Below the pieces are notes generated by a model, which did no database searches, was not told where the DNA came from, and saw only the letters and a program-made list of their open reading frames with translations. From CAWKOH01 sp963851245 (GTDB lineage Bacteria; Actinomycetota; Acidimicrobiia; Acidimicrobiales; Palsa-688): DNA of 64,000 nt. Of this stretch, positions 27,118 through 35,423 are shown piece after piece. The position numbers and the translations under genes are program-made. The stretch covers positions 248,001-312,000 of the forward strand of contig CAWKOH010000002.1 of the NCBI GenBank assembly GCA_963851245.1, read 5' to 3'. The stretch's first letter is position 1. The number at the start of each line of letters is the position of its first letter.

Positions 27118-27155
27118 GCTTGCTGAGATACGCAAATTGTATAACAGTTGCAAGC
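27118..27155. promoter_or_regulatory. Palindromic AT-rich divergent promoter region
   Basis: The gap between the divergent genes starting at 27074 (-) and 27252 (+) contains an inverted repeat, GCTTGC at 27118-27123 and GCAAGC at 27150-27155. On the minus strand, TTGCAA (27148-27153) and TATCTC (27125-27130) are separated by 17 bases. On the plus strand, TATAAC (27140-27145) is a good -10 box about 100 bases ahead of the giant glycosyltransferase ATG. Base composition is far more AT-rich than its surroundings. The dyad could bind one regulator controlling both directions. Confidence 0.5.
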
Positions 27156-27251
27156 ACTCGAAAAGGGGTGGCCCGGCTGTGGCATCGGTCACTTCCGGCC
27201 CGGCCCTGACCTTATGCCGGGCACCCCGTTTCACTAGGCTCGTCCGCCCGG

Positions 27252-30200
27252 ATGCAACCCGAATCCCAACCGCAGGCTCCCGCGGTCGTAGCGGTAGTCG
27301 TCGCCTGTGATCCCGGCCTCTGGTTCGAGCAGGTACTGGCTTCGCTGGCCGCGCAGGACTACCCGAATCTGTCCGTCCTCATCGTCGATGTGGGCAGCCT
27401 CGGCGACCCCACGGACACGGTCGCCCAGAGCCTCCCGGGGGCATTCGTGCGCCGATTGGACAGGCGAGTCGGCTTCGGGCAGGCCGCCAACGAGGTCCTG
27501 ACAGTCGTCGAGGGTGCGTCTCACTACCTGATCTGCCACGACGACGTGATCCTCGCTCCTGACGCCGTGCGCCTTATGGTCGAGGAAGCGTTCCGCTCCA
27601 ATTCGGGGATCGTCACCCCCAAGTTCGTGCTGTGGGACGAGCCGGACCGTTTGCTCGCCGTCGGGGCCACCACCGACAAGGTCGGGGTCGTCCAGGATCT
27701 GGTCGAGCAGGGTGAGCTGGATCAGCAGCAGCACGACGTCGTGCGCGAGGTCCTGGTGGCCCCCGGCGGGGCCACCCTCGTGAGGGCCGACCTTTTCGCC
27801 GCGCTTGGCGGTTTCGACGAGGAAATCGACCAGTTCGGCGAGGACGTGGATTTTTCGTGGCGGGCCCGGATCGCCGGGGCGCGGATCACCACCGTCCCGG
27901 CGGCCAGGGTTCGTCACCTGCAGGCCCTTCTGCACGGGGAGCGTCCCGGATGGGCCGGTTCTACGGCCTGGCAGCGCGGATCGGATCTGAGAGAGTCGAA
28001 CCGGATCAGAACCCTGGTCGCCTGCTACCGGTGGTTCGACCTTCTCTGGATCCTGCCCGTGGCTCTGGTGTGGGTGATGGGGGAGGCCGCCACCCGCCTC
28101 TTGCAGGCCCGCCCAACCGAGGCTTACCACCTGCTCCGTTCGTTCGCTTTGGCGTGGCGCCGGCCGCGGGAGTTGTGGCAAGCCCGCTGGCGGGCTCAGA
28201 TACATCGCGGTGCCGGTGACGGCGAGCTGCGCCGGCTTCAAAGCCGAGGTAACGCCCGGTTCCGGAGCTTCATGCGCCACCGGGTGGACGACGTGCGCGG
28301 GGGACTGCCAGTGCCGGCGGCGCTCGCTCGGACCAGTCCGGGCGGGTTCGACGACGAGGACGACAGCCCCGTGCCTGCCGCTGCGACCGAAGAGACGGCG
28401 CCGGCTGCCGGCCGCCCGTGGCGCGTAAATCTCATCGTCGGGGCGGCGCTGATCCTGCTCATCCTCTTCGGAACCCGGAGCCTTCTGGGTCATTCGCTTC
28501 CTGCCGTCGGGCAGCTGCCCGACACCTCGGGGGGGCTCGGGAACCTCTGGAAGTCATGGTGGTCGGCTTGGCAGCCGGGCGGTCTCGGCGTGGCCGCCCC
28601 GTCCAGCCCGGCCCTCGGCTTCCTCGCCTTGCTGGGGACGATCCTGCTGGGGGCGGTGGGGACCCTTCAGCACCTCGTGGTGCTGACGCCGTTGCTCATA
28701 GGGCCGATAGGCGCCTACCGGGCGGCCAGATGGTGGGGCTCTCGCCGGGGCCGGATGGCGGCCATGGTCGCCTATGCTGTGGTAGCCCTGCCCTATAACG
28801 CCCTGTCGAGGGGCCACTGGGGCGGTCTGGTCGCCTACGCAGCAGCCCCGTGGATCCTTTCCTGGGTGGGAAAGTTCTCCGCCGCGGTCCCTTATCCGTC
28901 CACCCGGCTGGCCAAGGTGTGGGTCCGCATCCTTGGGATCGGGGTCCTGGTGGCAGTGGTGGCTGCCGTTACTCCCTCTTTCCTATACGTCGTTCCGCTT
29001 ATGGGCCTGGCTCTCCTGGCCGGTTCGGCTCTGGCCGGCCAGCCAGGCGTGGGGTTGCGTATGGCGGGCATCGCCGCCGCTGCCTCCCTGGTCGGTACCG
29101 TCCTTCTGCTCCCTTGGTCCTGGTCCGTCCTGGGCAGCCAGGTCTCCGCCCTGGGGGCCCCGGTCGGATCGGAGGGGCGCCTGAGCCTCGGCGACGTGCT
29201 CCGCTTCCACACCGGTTCCTTCGGCTCGGGCGTGGCCAGCTGGGCCGTGCTCGTGGTGGCGGCGCTGCCGCTGTTCATCGGGCGGGGCTGGCGACTGGCC
29301 TGGGCGGCTCGATTGTGGATGGTTGCGCTGGTCTCGTTCGCCTCGGCGTGGGCCGGATCGCGCGGCTGGATTCCCGCCCTGCCCCCGGAGGTGGCTCTGG
29401 CCCCGGCGGCTGCGGCCCTGGCCGGCTCGGCCGCCCTGGGCGCCGCCGCCTTCGAGCTCGACCTGCCCGGGTACCGCTTTGGCTGGCGCCAGCTGGTGGC
29501 CGGGGTGGGTGCAGTGGCGCTGGCTGTGGCGGTGGTGCCTTTCCTGGCCGCGACAGGCGGCGGTCGCTGGCACCTTCCGTCCGCCGACGCCAGCTCTGTA
29601 TTGGCCTTCCTGCCCGACTCGCACGCCGGCGACTACAGGGTCCTCTGGGTCGGATACCCCGACGCCCTTCCCCTGGCCGGTCGCCAGCTCGACCCCGGAG
29701 TGGCGTACGGAACCTCCTTCGACGGCGAGCCGGGGCCGGCGGAACTGTGGAACAGCTCAAACCCTGGTGCGGCTCCGGAGTTGGCCTATGACCTGAAGCT
29801 GGTCGAGGACGGCCTGACCACCAAGCTCGGACACCTCTTGGCGCCGGCGGGAGTCCGGTACCTGGTGATCCCGAACCACAACGGGCCGTCCGGGTCGGGT
29901 GCGGTCGCCATGCCGGCCCCCGCCAACGTTCTCGCCGGCCTGGCTCTGCAAACGGACCTCCAGGTCCTCGACGTCGGGGACCCCAACTACTCGGTGTACG
30001 AGAACGCGGTTTGGGCTCCGGCCCGGACCGTTCTTTCGAGCTCGGCCCAGGTGGTCGCCAGCCAGGGCACAGGGAGCCGGCGCTTGGTGCAGCAGCTGGA
30101 CATGAGCGGCTCGGATCCGGTCCTGACCGGCAGTGACCCGTCTTCGTCGTCGGGAACCGTTCCGGCCGGCTCGACCGTCTACATGGCTGCAACCCGATCG

Positions 30201-30581
30201 GGCGGCTGGCGCCTCGATGTGGCGGGCAAGAGCGTGGGGCCCGACCCGGCCTTCGGGTGGGGGATGAGCTTCCGGGTCCCCGCTGCATCCGGAGCCTCCT
30301 CCGGGACGGCGCCGGCGATTCCCGCCACGCTGGCCTACCACCCCTCGGTGCTGGCGCCGCTAGGGCAGACGGTGGAGATCTTGTTGTGGGCGGCGGCCGT
30401 GACCTTGCTGTGCATCGACCTGCGCCGGCGCCGAAGAGACCGGGACGAACGTGAAGTGGTCGACGCGGAATGGTTCGCGCCGGCCAGCAGTCCCGGCGAT
30501 TACCGGCGCCGCCGGCGGATGGGCGGGGCTTCCAGCGACTACGAGGAGCTCGACGGCAATGAGGCCTGGATCGATGTCTAG
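27252..30581 (+). CDS. Large membrane protein with N-terminal family 2 glycosyltransferase domain
   Basis: 1109 residues. Residues ~10-290 form a GT2 domain (VVACDPGLWFEQVL, ICHDDVILAPDA with the metal-binding DD, and GEDVDFSWRARIAGAR near the acceptor site). From ~390 to ~760 there are many hydrophobic helices, as in GT-C-like or polyprenyl-sugar-handling proteins, then ~270 extracytoplasmic residues and one final helix near 1035-1060 before a charged cytoplasmic tail. The layout suggests synthesis or transfer of an envelope polysaccharide with a lipid carrier. The ATG at 27252 starts the GT domain directly. It overlaps the DUF5719 gene by eight bases. The actual product is unknown. Confidence 0.85.
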   Translation: MQPESQPQAPAVVAVVVACDPGLWFEQVLASLAAQDYPNLSVLIVDVGSLGDPTDTVAQSLPGAFVRRLDRRVGFGQAANEVLTVVEGASHYLICHDDVILAPDAVRLMVEEAFRSNSGIVTPKFVLWDEPDRLLAVGATTDKVGVVQDLVEQGELDQQQHDVVREVLVAPGGATLVRADLFAALGGFDEEIDQFGEDVDFSWRARIAGARITTVPAARVRHLQALLHGERPGWAGSTAWQRGSDLRESNRIRTLVACYRWFDLLWILPVALVWVMGEAATRLLQARPTEAYHLLRSFALAWRRPRELWQARWRAQIHRGAGDGELRRLQSRGNARFRSFMRHRVDDVRGGLPVPAALARTSPGGFDDEDDSPVPAAATEETAPAAGRPWRVNLIVGAALILLILFGTRSLLGHSLPAVGQLPDTSGGLGNLWKSWWSAWQPGGLGVAAPSSPALGFLALLGTILLGAVGTLQHLVVLTPLLIGPIGAYRAARWWGSRRGRMAAMVAYAVVALPYNALSRGHWGGLVAYAAAPWILSWVGKFSAAVPYPSTRLAKVWVRILGIGVLVAVVAAVTPSFLYVVPLMGLALLAGSALAGQPGVGLRMAGIAAAASLVGTVLLLPWSWSVLGSQVSALGAPVGSEGRLSLGDVLRFHTGSFGSGVASWAVLVVAALPLFIGRGWRLAWAARLWMVALVSFASAWAGSRGWIPALPPEVALAPAAAALAGSAALGAAAFELDLPGYRFGWRQLVAGVGAVALAVAVVPFLAATGGGRWHLPSADASSVLAFLPDSHAGDYRVLWVGYPDALPLAGRQLDPGVAYGTSFDGEPGPAELWNSSNPGAAPELAYDLKLVEDGLTTKLGHLLAPAGVRYLVIPNHNGPSGSGAVAMPAPANVLAGLALQTDLQVLDVGDPNYSVYENAVWAPARTVLSSSAQVVASQGTGSRRLVQQLDMSGSDPVLTGSDPSSSSGTVPAGSTVYMAATRSGGWRLDVAGKSVGPDPAFGWGMSFRVPAASGASSGTAPAIPATLAYHPSVLAPLGQTVEILLWAAAVTLLCIDLRRRRRDRDEREVVDAEWFAPASSPGDYRRRRRMGGASSDYEELDGNEAWIDV

Positions 30582-32103
30582 ACGGCTCGATCGGCGAAGC
30601 GGCGGAGCCCCGTACCGTTCCCCGATCCTTCTGGCCGTGATCGGCGCTCTCCTGGTCGGTGTTCTGCTGAACCGGACGGGCAGTGGCGCCGCGCGCGAAT
30701 CGCAGGCGGCCATCGCGCCGGTGCCGGTCGCGGCCCCGGCCCGGGCTCTGTCCTCGTCGTGGTTCTGCGCCGGGGCCACCGACAACGGCACAGGAAGCAA
30801 TCAGGTGTCCGCCCCCGGGAAAGTTGTCATCGCCAACAGCGGCCCGGACGCGGCCTCGGGGTCTGTCACTCTGATCCCGAGCAGCGGGGCCAGTAAGACC
30901 GTGCCGGTGCGGGTCCGACCGGACTCTTCTGCCTCCGTGACCGAACACGTCCCCGGCGGAACTCCCTGGATCGGCGCGGTCGTCGACATGGACGCCGGAT
31001 CAGTGGCGGTGTCCCAAGAGATCAGCAGCAGCCCGGGTTGGAGCGCCACTCCTTGCGCCACTGCCGGCTCCGCCGCCTGGTACTTCGCCACCGGGTTCAC
31101 CATGGCCAATGCCGGCGTCGAGTTGTCTCTGCTGAACCCGTACCCCTCCGAGAGTGTCGTCGACCTCTCCTTCACCACCAACCAGGGGCTCGAGACCCCC
31201 GAGGAGTTCCAGGGCCTGGTCGTTCCCGGTGACGGGATGCTCAGCGTCAATCTCGGTGATCACCTGCGCCGGCGCCAGGCCATAGCCACCACGGTCACCG
31301 CCCGCACCGGACGGGTGGTCGCCTGGAAGACGTCCTGGGTCCTGAAACCGCAGCCCGGCGCCGTGCTGGCCGGGACTACCGCCGCCAGCTCTCCTCTCGC
31401 TGATCCCAGCTGGCCGGTGCCCGGCGTGACGGCCACCCTCGGAATCTCGTCGCCCGGTACTTCCTGGACCTGGCCCGACGGTATGGCCGGCAACGGCGTC
31501 GCAGAGCAGTACCTCATCTACAACCCGGGACCGAACACCGCGGACGTGAGGCTCTCGATCGGCCTGGCCGAGGGCCAGGCCGAGCCTTTCGACCTCTCGG
31601 TGGGCCCGTACCAGGTCCAGGCCGTGGTTTCGGAGCAGCAAGTCCGGATCCCTGCCGGGGTCGCCCATTCCGCGGTGCTGGTCAGCACCAACGGGATCCC
31701 TGTCGTGGCGGAGCGGTGGATTTCGGCGGGGGCGCCCTCGGCTTGGGAGGGCATAGGCGAGTTGCCTGGCGGCCAGATTGCGGCCGGCAACTGGCTCGTG
31801 CCCGATATCAGGGCCGGTCCTTATCGGCACGCCGTATTGGTGCTGTACAACCCAGGAGCCGTTCCGGTACAAGCGACTGTCTCTTCGCTCCGCCAGGGCC
31901 TCAGGGTGGCCATCCCGGGGCTTCACCCCACGAAGGTCGCTCCCGGGCAGCGGGTGGCCCTGAGCATCAATGCCTACGTCCCCGGGCTCCTAACCCCGCT
32001 GGTTGTGAGCGCGACCGGCCCGATCTATCTGGAGTCCGACAACTACGGTCAGAGCGGGGCAACTGGTGTCGCCCTCAGCTTCGGGGTACCGCTGAGCTCC
32101 TGA
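30574..32103 (+). CDS. DUF5719 family secreted or membrane-anchored protein
   Basis: About 509 residues with an N-terminal signal anchor (SPILLAVIGALLVGVLL near 18-34) after an Arg-rich start. The extracytoplasmic part is a run of beta-rich repeats in which hydrophobic-polar strands, such as YLIYNPGPNTADVRL and AVLVLYNPGAVPVQATV, recur, and it has SSWFCAGA near residue 65 and a second Cys (TPCAT). This matches the DUF5719 group found in actinobacteria beside large membrane glycosyltransferases. ATG 30574 overlaps the stop of that gene; a second ATG at 30559 is possible. A role in exporting or anchoring the neighbour's glycan is inferred only from context. Confidence 0.75.
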   Translation: MSRRLDRRSGGAPYRSPILLAVIGALLVGVLLNRTGSGAARESQAAIAPVPVAAPARALSSSWFCAGATDNGTGSNQVSAPGKVVIANSGPDAASGSVTLIPSSGASKTVPVRVRPDSSASVTEHVPGGTPWIGAVVDMDAGSVAVSQEISSSPGWSATPCATAGSAAWYFATGFTMANAGVELSLLNPYPSESVVDLSFTTNQGLETPEEFQGLVVPGDGMLSVNLGDHLRRRQAIATTVTARTGRVVAWKTSWVLKPQPGAVLAGTTAASSPLADPSWPVPGVTATLGISSPGTSWTWPDGMAGNGVAEQYLIYNPGPNTADVRLSIGLAEGQAEPFDLSVGPYQVQAVVSEQQVRIPAGVAHSAVLVSTNGIPVVAERWISAGAPSAWEGIGELPGGQIAAGNWLVPDIRAGPYRHAVLVLYNPGAVPVQATVSSLRQGLRVAIPGLHPTKVAPGQRVALSINAYVPGLLTPLVVSATGPIYLESDNYGQSGATGVALSFGVPLSS

Positions 32104-32158
32104 CGGGGGGCAACTCGAGGCGAGACGACGTCTAGGCCAGCCCGCTGAGAACAGGACG

Positions 32159-34096
32159 TCAGTCGAGATCGCCGTCGGCCGCCACCTCGGCGAAGCGGGG
32201 CACGATCGGGGCGTTCTCGTGCACGGCCCGGCCGTAGGCCCCGTCGACCAGGCGGCCGACCTCGGCGCCGTCGATGGTCTCCTTCTCCAGCAGAGCGGCC
32301 GCCACCGCGGCCAGCCCGCGGCGATGCTCGTGCAAGAGGCGGCTGGCCCGCGCTTCCTGCTCGCGCAGGATCCGCTCCACTTCCTCGTCGATGACCCGGG
32401 AGGTGACGTCGCTGTAGTCACGGGCGGCGTGCATCAGGTCCTCGCCCAGGAAGACCTGGCCCTCCTGACCCCACGCCATCGGACCGATCCGATCGCTCAT
32501 GCCGAACTCGCGGACCATCTTGCGGGCCAGCTCGGTGGCGCGCTGCAGGTCGTTGGACGCACCTGTCGACAGGCTCCCCAACGTGAGCATCTCGGCGCAG
32601 CGGCCACCCATCATGACGCACACGGCATCCTCGATGTACTCCCGCCAATAGGTGTGCCGCTCCTCGATCGGCAGCTGCTGGGTTACGCCCAGAGCCATCC
32701 CCGTGGGCAGGATCGTCACCTTGTGGACGGGATCGGCGTCAGGCAGGACGTAGGCGAGGACGGCGTGCCCGCCCTCGTGGTAGGAGGTCGCCTCCTTCTC
32801 CTTGTCGGACAGCACCGTGGATTCCCGGCGCTGTCCCATCAGAACCCGGTCGCGAGCAGCTTCGAAGTCGGCCATGGCTATGGCCGTGGCGCCCCGGCGC
32901 ACGGCGTGCAGAGCCGATTCGTTGACCAGGTTGGCCAGGTCGGCCCCGCTCATGCCCGGCGTACCTCGTGCCACCACGTGCAGATCGACGTCGGGGTCGA
33001 TCCGCTTGTCCTTACAGTGCACCGTAAGGATGGGCAGCCGCTCTTCGAGGTCGGGCAGCGGCACCACGATCTGGCGGTCGAAGCGGCCGGGCCGGAGAAG
33101 GGCCGGGTCGAGGATGTCGGGCCGGTTCGTGGCCGCCATCATCACCACGCCCTCGGTGGTCTCGAAGCCGTCCATTTCGGCGAGCATCTGGTTGAGCGTC
33201 TGCTCCCGCTCGTCGTGGCCGCCACCGAGCCCGGCCCCTCGCTTGCGGCCGATCGAATCGATCTCGTCGATGAAAATGATGGCCGGAGCCTGCTTGCGGG
33301 CGGTTTGGAACAGGTCTCGTACCCGAGACGCTCCGACTCCTACGAACATCTCCATGAAGTCCGAACCGGTAACCGACAGGAACGGCACCCCCGCCTCGCC
33401 CGCCACCGCCCGGGCCAAGAGGGTCTTGCCAGTGCCCGGAGGACCGACGAGAAGCACGCCTTTGGGGATCTTGGCCCCGATCTCCTTGAACCGGCTGGCG
33501 GAGCGGAGGAAGTCCACGACCTCACGGATCTCGAGCTTCACCCCGTCGTAGCCGGCCACGTCCGAGAAGGTCGTGCGGGGACGCTCGGTGGTGTAAACCT
33601 TGGCTTTCGAGCGGCCGATGGACATGATCCCGCTCATCTGCCCCTGGGCCCGCCGGGTCAGCCACACGAACAGCAGGATGAACAGGGCGCCGTAAATGAG
33701 CCAGGGGATGAGAGTGGCCCACGGGCTCGAACTGGTTGTCACCAGTTTCAGGGACGGGATGTTCTGCTGGTAGGTCGCCAGCGCCGCGCTGTTCTGGTTG
33801 ACGTCGGGCCCCTGGGTCGAATATTCCTGGCCGGACTTGGTGGTGTAAGTGACCTTGCCGGAATCCTTGTTCACGGTTGCTTCGGTCACCTGGTGGCTCT
33901 CCACCGCCGATATGAACTGGCTGTAGGTCTGCTCGGGCGGACTGCTGCTCGACCTCATCGAGGACAGCACCACGGCCAGGATGGCAATGGTGATGAGCAC
34001 GACCGCCACCCAGCGCCAATTGCTGCTGCCCGGGGAGGTGCCGCCGGGAGTCCCGGGGCCACCCCCGGGCCGCATGTCTCCCGGTGGCTTGCTCAT
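32159..34096 (-). CDS. ftsH: ATP-dependent zinc metalloprotease FtsH
   Basis: 645 residues. Two membrane spans (VAVVLITIAILAVVL near 30-45 and LIPWLIYGALFILLFVWL near 130-148) flank an extracytoplasmic loop; the AAA domain has Walker A GPPGTGKT, Walker B IIFIDEID and the arginine-bearing second region of homology, and the M41 protease domain has HEGGH. FtsH degrades misfolded membrane proteins and short-lived regulators as a membrane hexamer. Length is normal; the N-terminus carries an extra Gly/Pro-rich tail before the first span. It diverges from the DUF3499 gene with a 42-base gap. Confidence 0.96.
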   Translation of the reverse strand: MSKPPGDMRPGGGPGTPGGTSPGSSNWRWVAVVLITIAILAVVLSSMRSSSSPPEQTYSQFISAVESHQVTEATVNKDSGKVTYTTKSGQEYSTQGPDVNQNSAALATYQQNIPSLKLVTTSSSPWATLIPWLIYGALFILLFVWLTRRAQGQMSGIMSIGRSKAKVYTTERPRTTFSDVAGYDGVKLEIREVVDFLRSASRFKEIGAKIPKGVLLVGPPGTGKTLLARAVAGEAGVPFLSVTGSDFMEMFVGVGASRVRDLFQTARKQAPAIIFIDEIDSIGRKRGAGLGGGHDEREQTLNQMLAEMDGFETTEGVVMMAATNRPDILDPALLRPGRFDRQIVVPLPDLEERLPILTVHCKDKRIDPDVDLHVVARGTPGMSGADLANLVNESALHAVRRGATAIAMADFEAARDRVLMGQRRESTVLSDKEKEATSYHEGGHAVLAYVLPDADPVHKVTILPTGMALGVTQQLPIEERHTYWREYIEDAVCVMMGGRCAEMLTLGSLSTGASNDLQRATELARKMVREFGMSDRIGPMAWGQEGQVFLGEDLMHAARDYSDVTSRVIDEEVERILREQEARASRLLHEHRRGLAAVAAALLEKETIDGAEVGRLVDGAYGRAVHENAPIVPRFAEVAADGDLD

Positions 34097-34138
34097 GGGT
34101 CCATGGTACGCCCGGGCGTCCCGGTTACGCTGCTCGCC

Positions 34139-34381
34139 ATGGACCGCCGTCCCCTTTGTGCCCGCCCGGGCTGCCAGGGCCCTACCGCAGCCTGGCTGAC
34201 TTACGATTACGCGGACCGGCGGGTCTGGCTGGACGACGCTCCGGACGATGAGGCGGGTGACCAGTGGGCGCTTTGCTCAGGTCACGCCGGCCGCCTACGC
34301 GTGCCTCAGGGCTGGACCCAGGTGGATCGGCGGGTGGCGAGGCCACCTCGCTACGAGCCACCTGCCACTCTGGTGTCATGA
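34139..34381 (+). CDS. DUF3499 family small protein
   Basis: 80 residues. Cysteines in CARPGCQG near the N-terminus and CSGHAGRL near residue 47, with the ALCSGHAGRLRVPQGW signature, identify the actinobacterial DUF3499 family, probably a small metal-binding protein. Its function is unknown. In Mycobacterium the homologue (Rv3258c) directly precedes the phosphomannomutase gene, and the same neighbourhood is kept here with a CPBP protease, a zinc-ribbon protein and a membrane protein added between. Its stop overlaps an ATG for the next gene (ATGA at 34378-34381). Confidence 0.85.
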   Translation: MDRRPLCARPGCQGPTAAWLTYDYADRRVWLDDAPDDEAGDQWALCSGHAGRLRVPQGWTQVDRRVARPPRYEPPATLVS

Positions 34382-35135
34382 TCCGGCTTCCGTCGGCACG
34401 CTGACTGATCAGACTCAACCCGAGCAGGCCCGGCGACCGCGGTGGGGACTCACCGAAGCGGTCATCGGGTTCGCGGGCGGGTTTCTCATGTCGGCGCTGG
34501 CCGCCACCGTGGCCGAGGCGCTGACGCACTACCACAGCTCCTCGGGCGCGCCCCTCCCCGTGGCGGTGACGGCCGCCGACGTGAGCGGTCTTTGGCTCGG
34601 CTTGCTGGGTGCGGCGTTCTACGCCAGCCGGGTCCACGGCACCGGCAGCCTGGTCAAGGACTTCGGCTTGCGGATCGGGGCCTGGTGGGATCTGCCTCTG
34701 GGCGCGGCGGTGGGCCTGGTGTTCCAGTACGCCATCATCCCGCTCCTGTACCTGCCGTTCACGAAGGTCGACAAATCCCTCACTCAGAAGCTGTCGCAGC
34801 CGGCTACGAAGGAGACGGCGGCGGCTCACGGCTCGGCCGAGGTGGTCGTCCTCATACTCTTCCTCGTCATCGGGGCTCCCTTGGTAGAGGAGCTGTTCTT
34901 CCGCGGTCTGCTCCTCAGGTCTCTGTTGGCCCGTTTCGTGCCGCTGCTCGCCATACCCCTGGACGCCGTGCTGTTCGGCCTGGCCCACTTCGAGCCTCTG
35001 CAGTTCGCCGGCTTGTCCCTCTTCGGAGTGGCCCTCGCCGTCATGGCCTGGCGTACGGACCGGCTCGGGCCGTCCTTCGGGGCCCATATGGCCTTCAACG
35101 CCGCCGCGGTGGCCTCTCTCGTTAACTTTCACTGA
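34378..35135 (+). CDS. CPBP family intramembrane protease; start region probably frameshifted
   Basis: A membrane protein of ~250 residues with the CPBP (Abi/CAAX-type) motifs EELFFRG and FGLAHF near the C-terminal third and six or so hydrophobic helices. Such proteins are intramembrane glutamate proteases, some acting on prenylated or bacteriocin-type peptides. The good frame has no start codon near its N-terminus (TDQTQPEQARRPRWGLTEA). An ATG at 34378 overlaps the DUF3499 stop in the coupled ATGA style and reads MIRLPSAR before a TGA; adding one missing base near 34402 gives a continuous MIRLPSARLTDQTQ. I therefore place the start there, with moderate confidence. Confidence 0.75.
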
Positions 35136-35195
35136 TTTACGTCACGAATTTCCTCGCCTCAAGCGCGTTGTATTCGCTGCCGACACAAGAGTTCG

Positions 35196-35363
35196 ATGAA
35201 ATGCCCGACTTGCCGCACCCGGCAACTGGTGGTGATCGAAATCCGTGTCAGCGGCGAGCCGATCACCATGCACAGCTGTTCCCACTGCGACCTGCGGTGG
35301 TGGCAGGGAATCGACGGCTCGTTGACCCTGACCTCCGTACTGGATCTCGCGGCCACCACCTGA
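35196..35363 (+). CDS. Small zinc-ribbon protein, 55 residues
   Basis: A short open frame translating to a protein with two knuckles, KCPTCRT at the N-terminus and SCSHCDLRWW near residue 27, spaced as in rubredoxin-like zinc ribbons. Between them lies a beta-hairpin-like stretch (LVVIEIRVSGEPITMH). It fills the gap between the CPBP gene and the large membrane protein, with plus-strand neighbours on both sides. The ordered Cys pairs and aromatic ending make chance coding unlikely. Its function is unknown; single zinc ribbons of this kind often bind RNA polymerase, nucleic acid or a partner protein. Confidence 0.65.
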   Translation: MKCPTCRTRQLVVIEIRVSGEPITMHSCSHCDLRWWQGIDGSLTLTSVLDLAATT

Positions 35364-35423
35364 CCCCTGAACTGCTCTGATTGACCCCCACTGGGGGCGT
35401 CGAGCAGGCAACATGGTTGCTCC

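Noticed and set aside
29275..30948. 557-codon minus-strand frame opposite the giant glycosyltransferase
   Set aside because: Arg/Pro/Ser-rich shadow without motifs.
32219..34381. 720-codon plus-strand frame running opposite ftsH into the DUF3499 gene
   Set aside because: Only the last 80 codons (from ATG 34139) match a family; the rest is antisense to ftsH.
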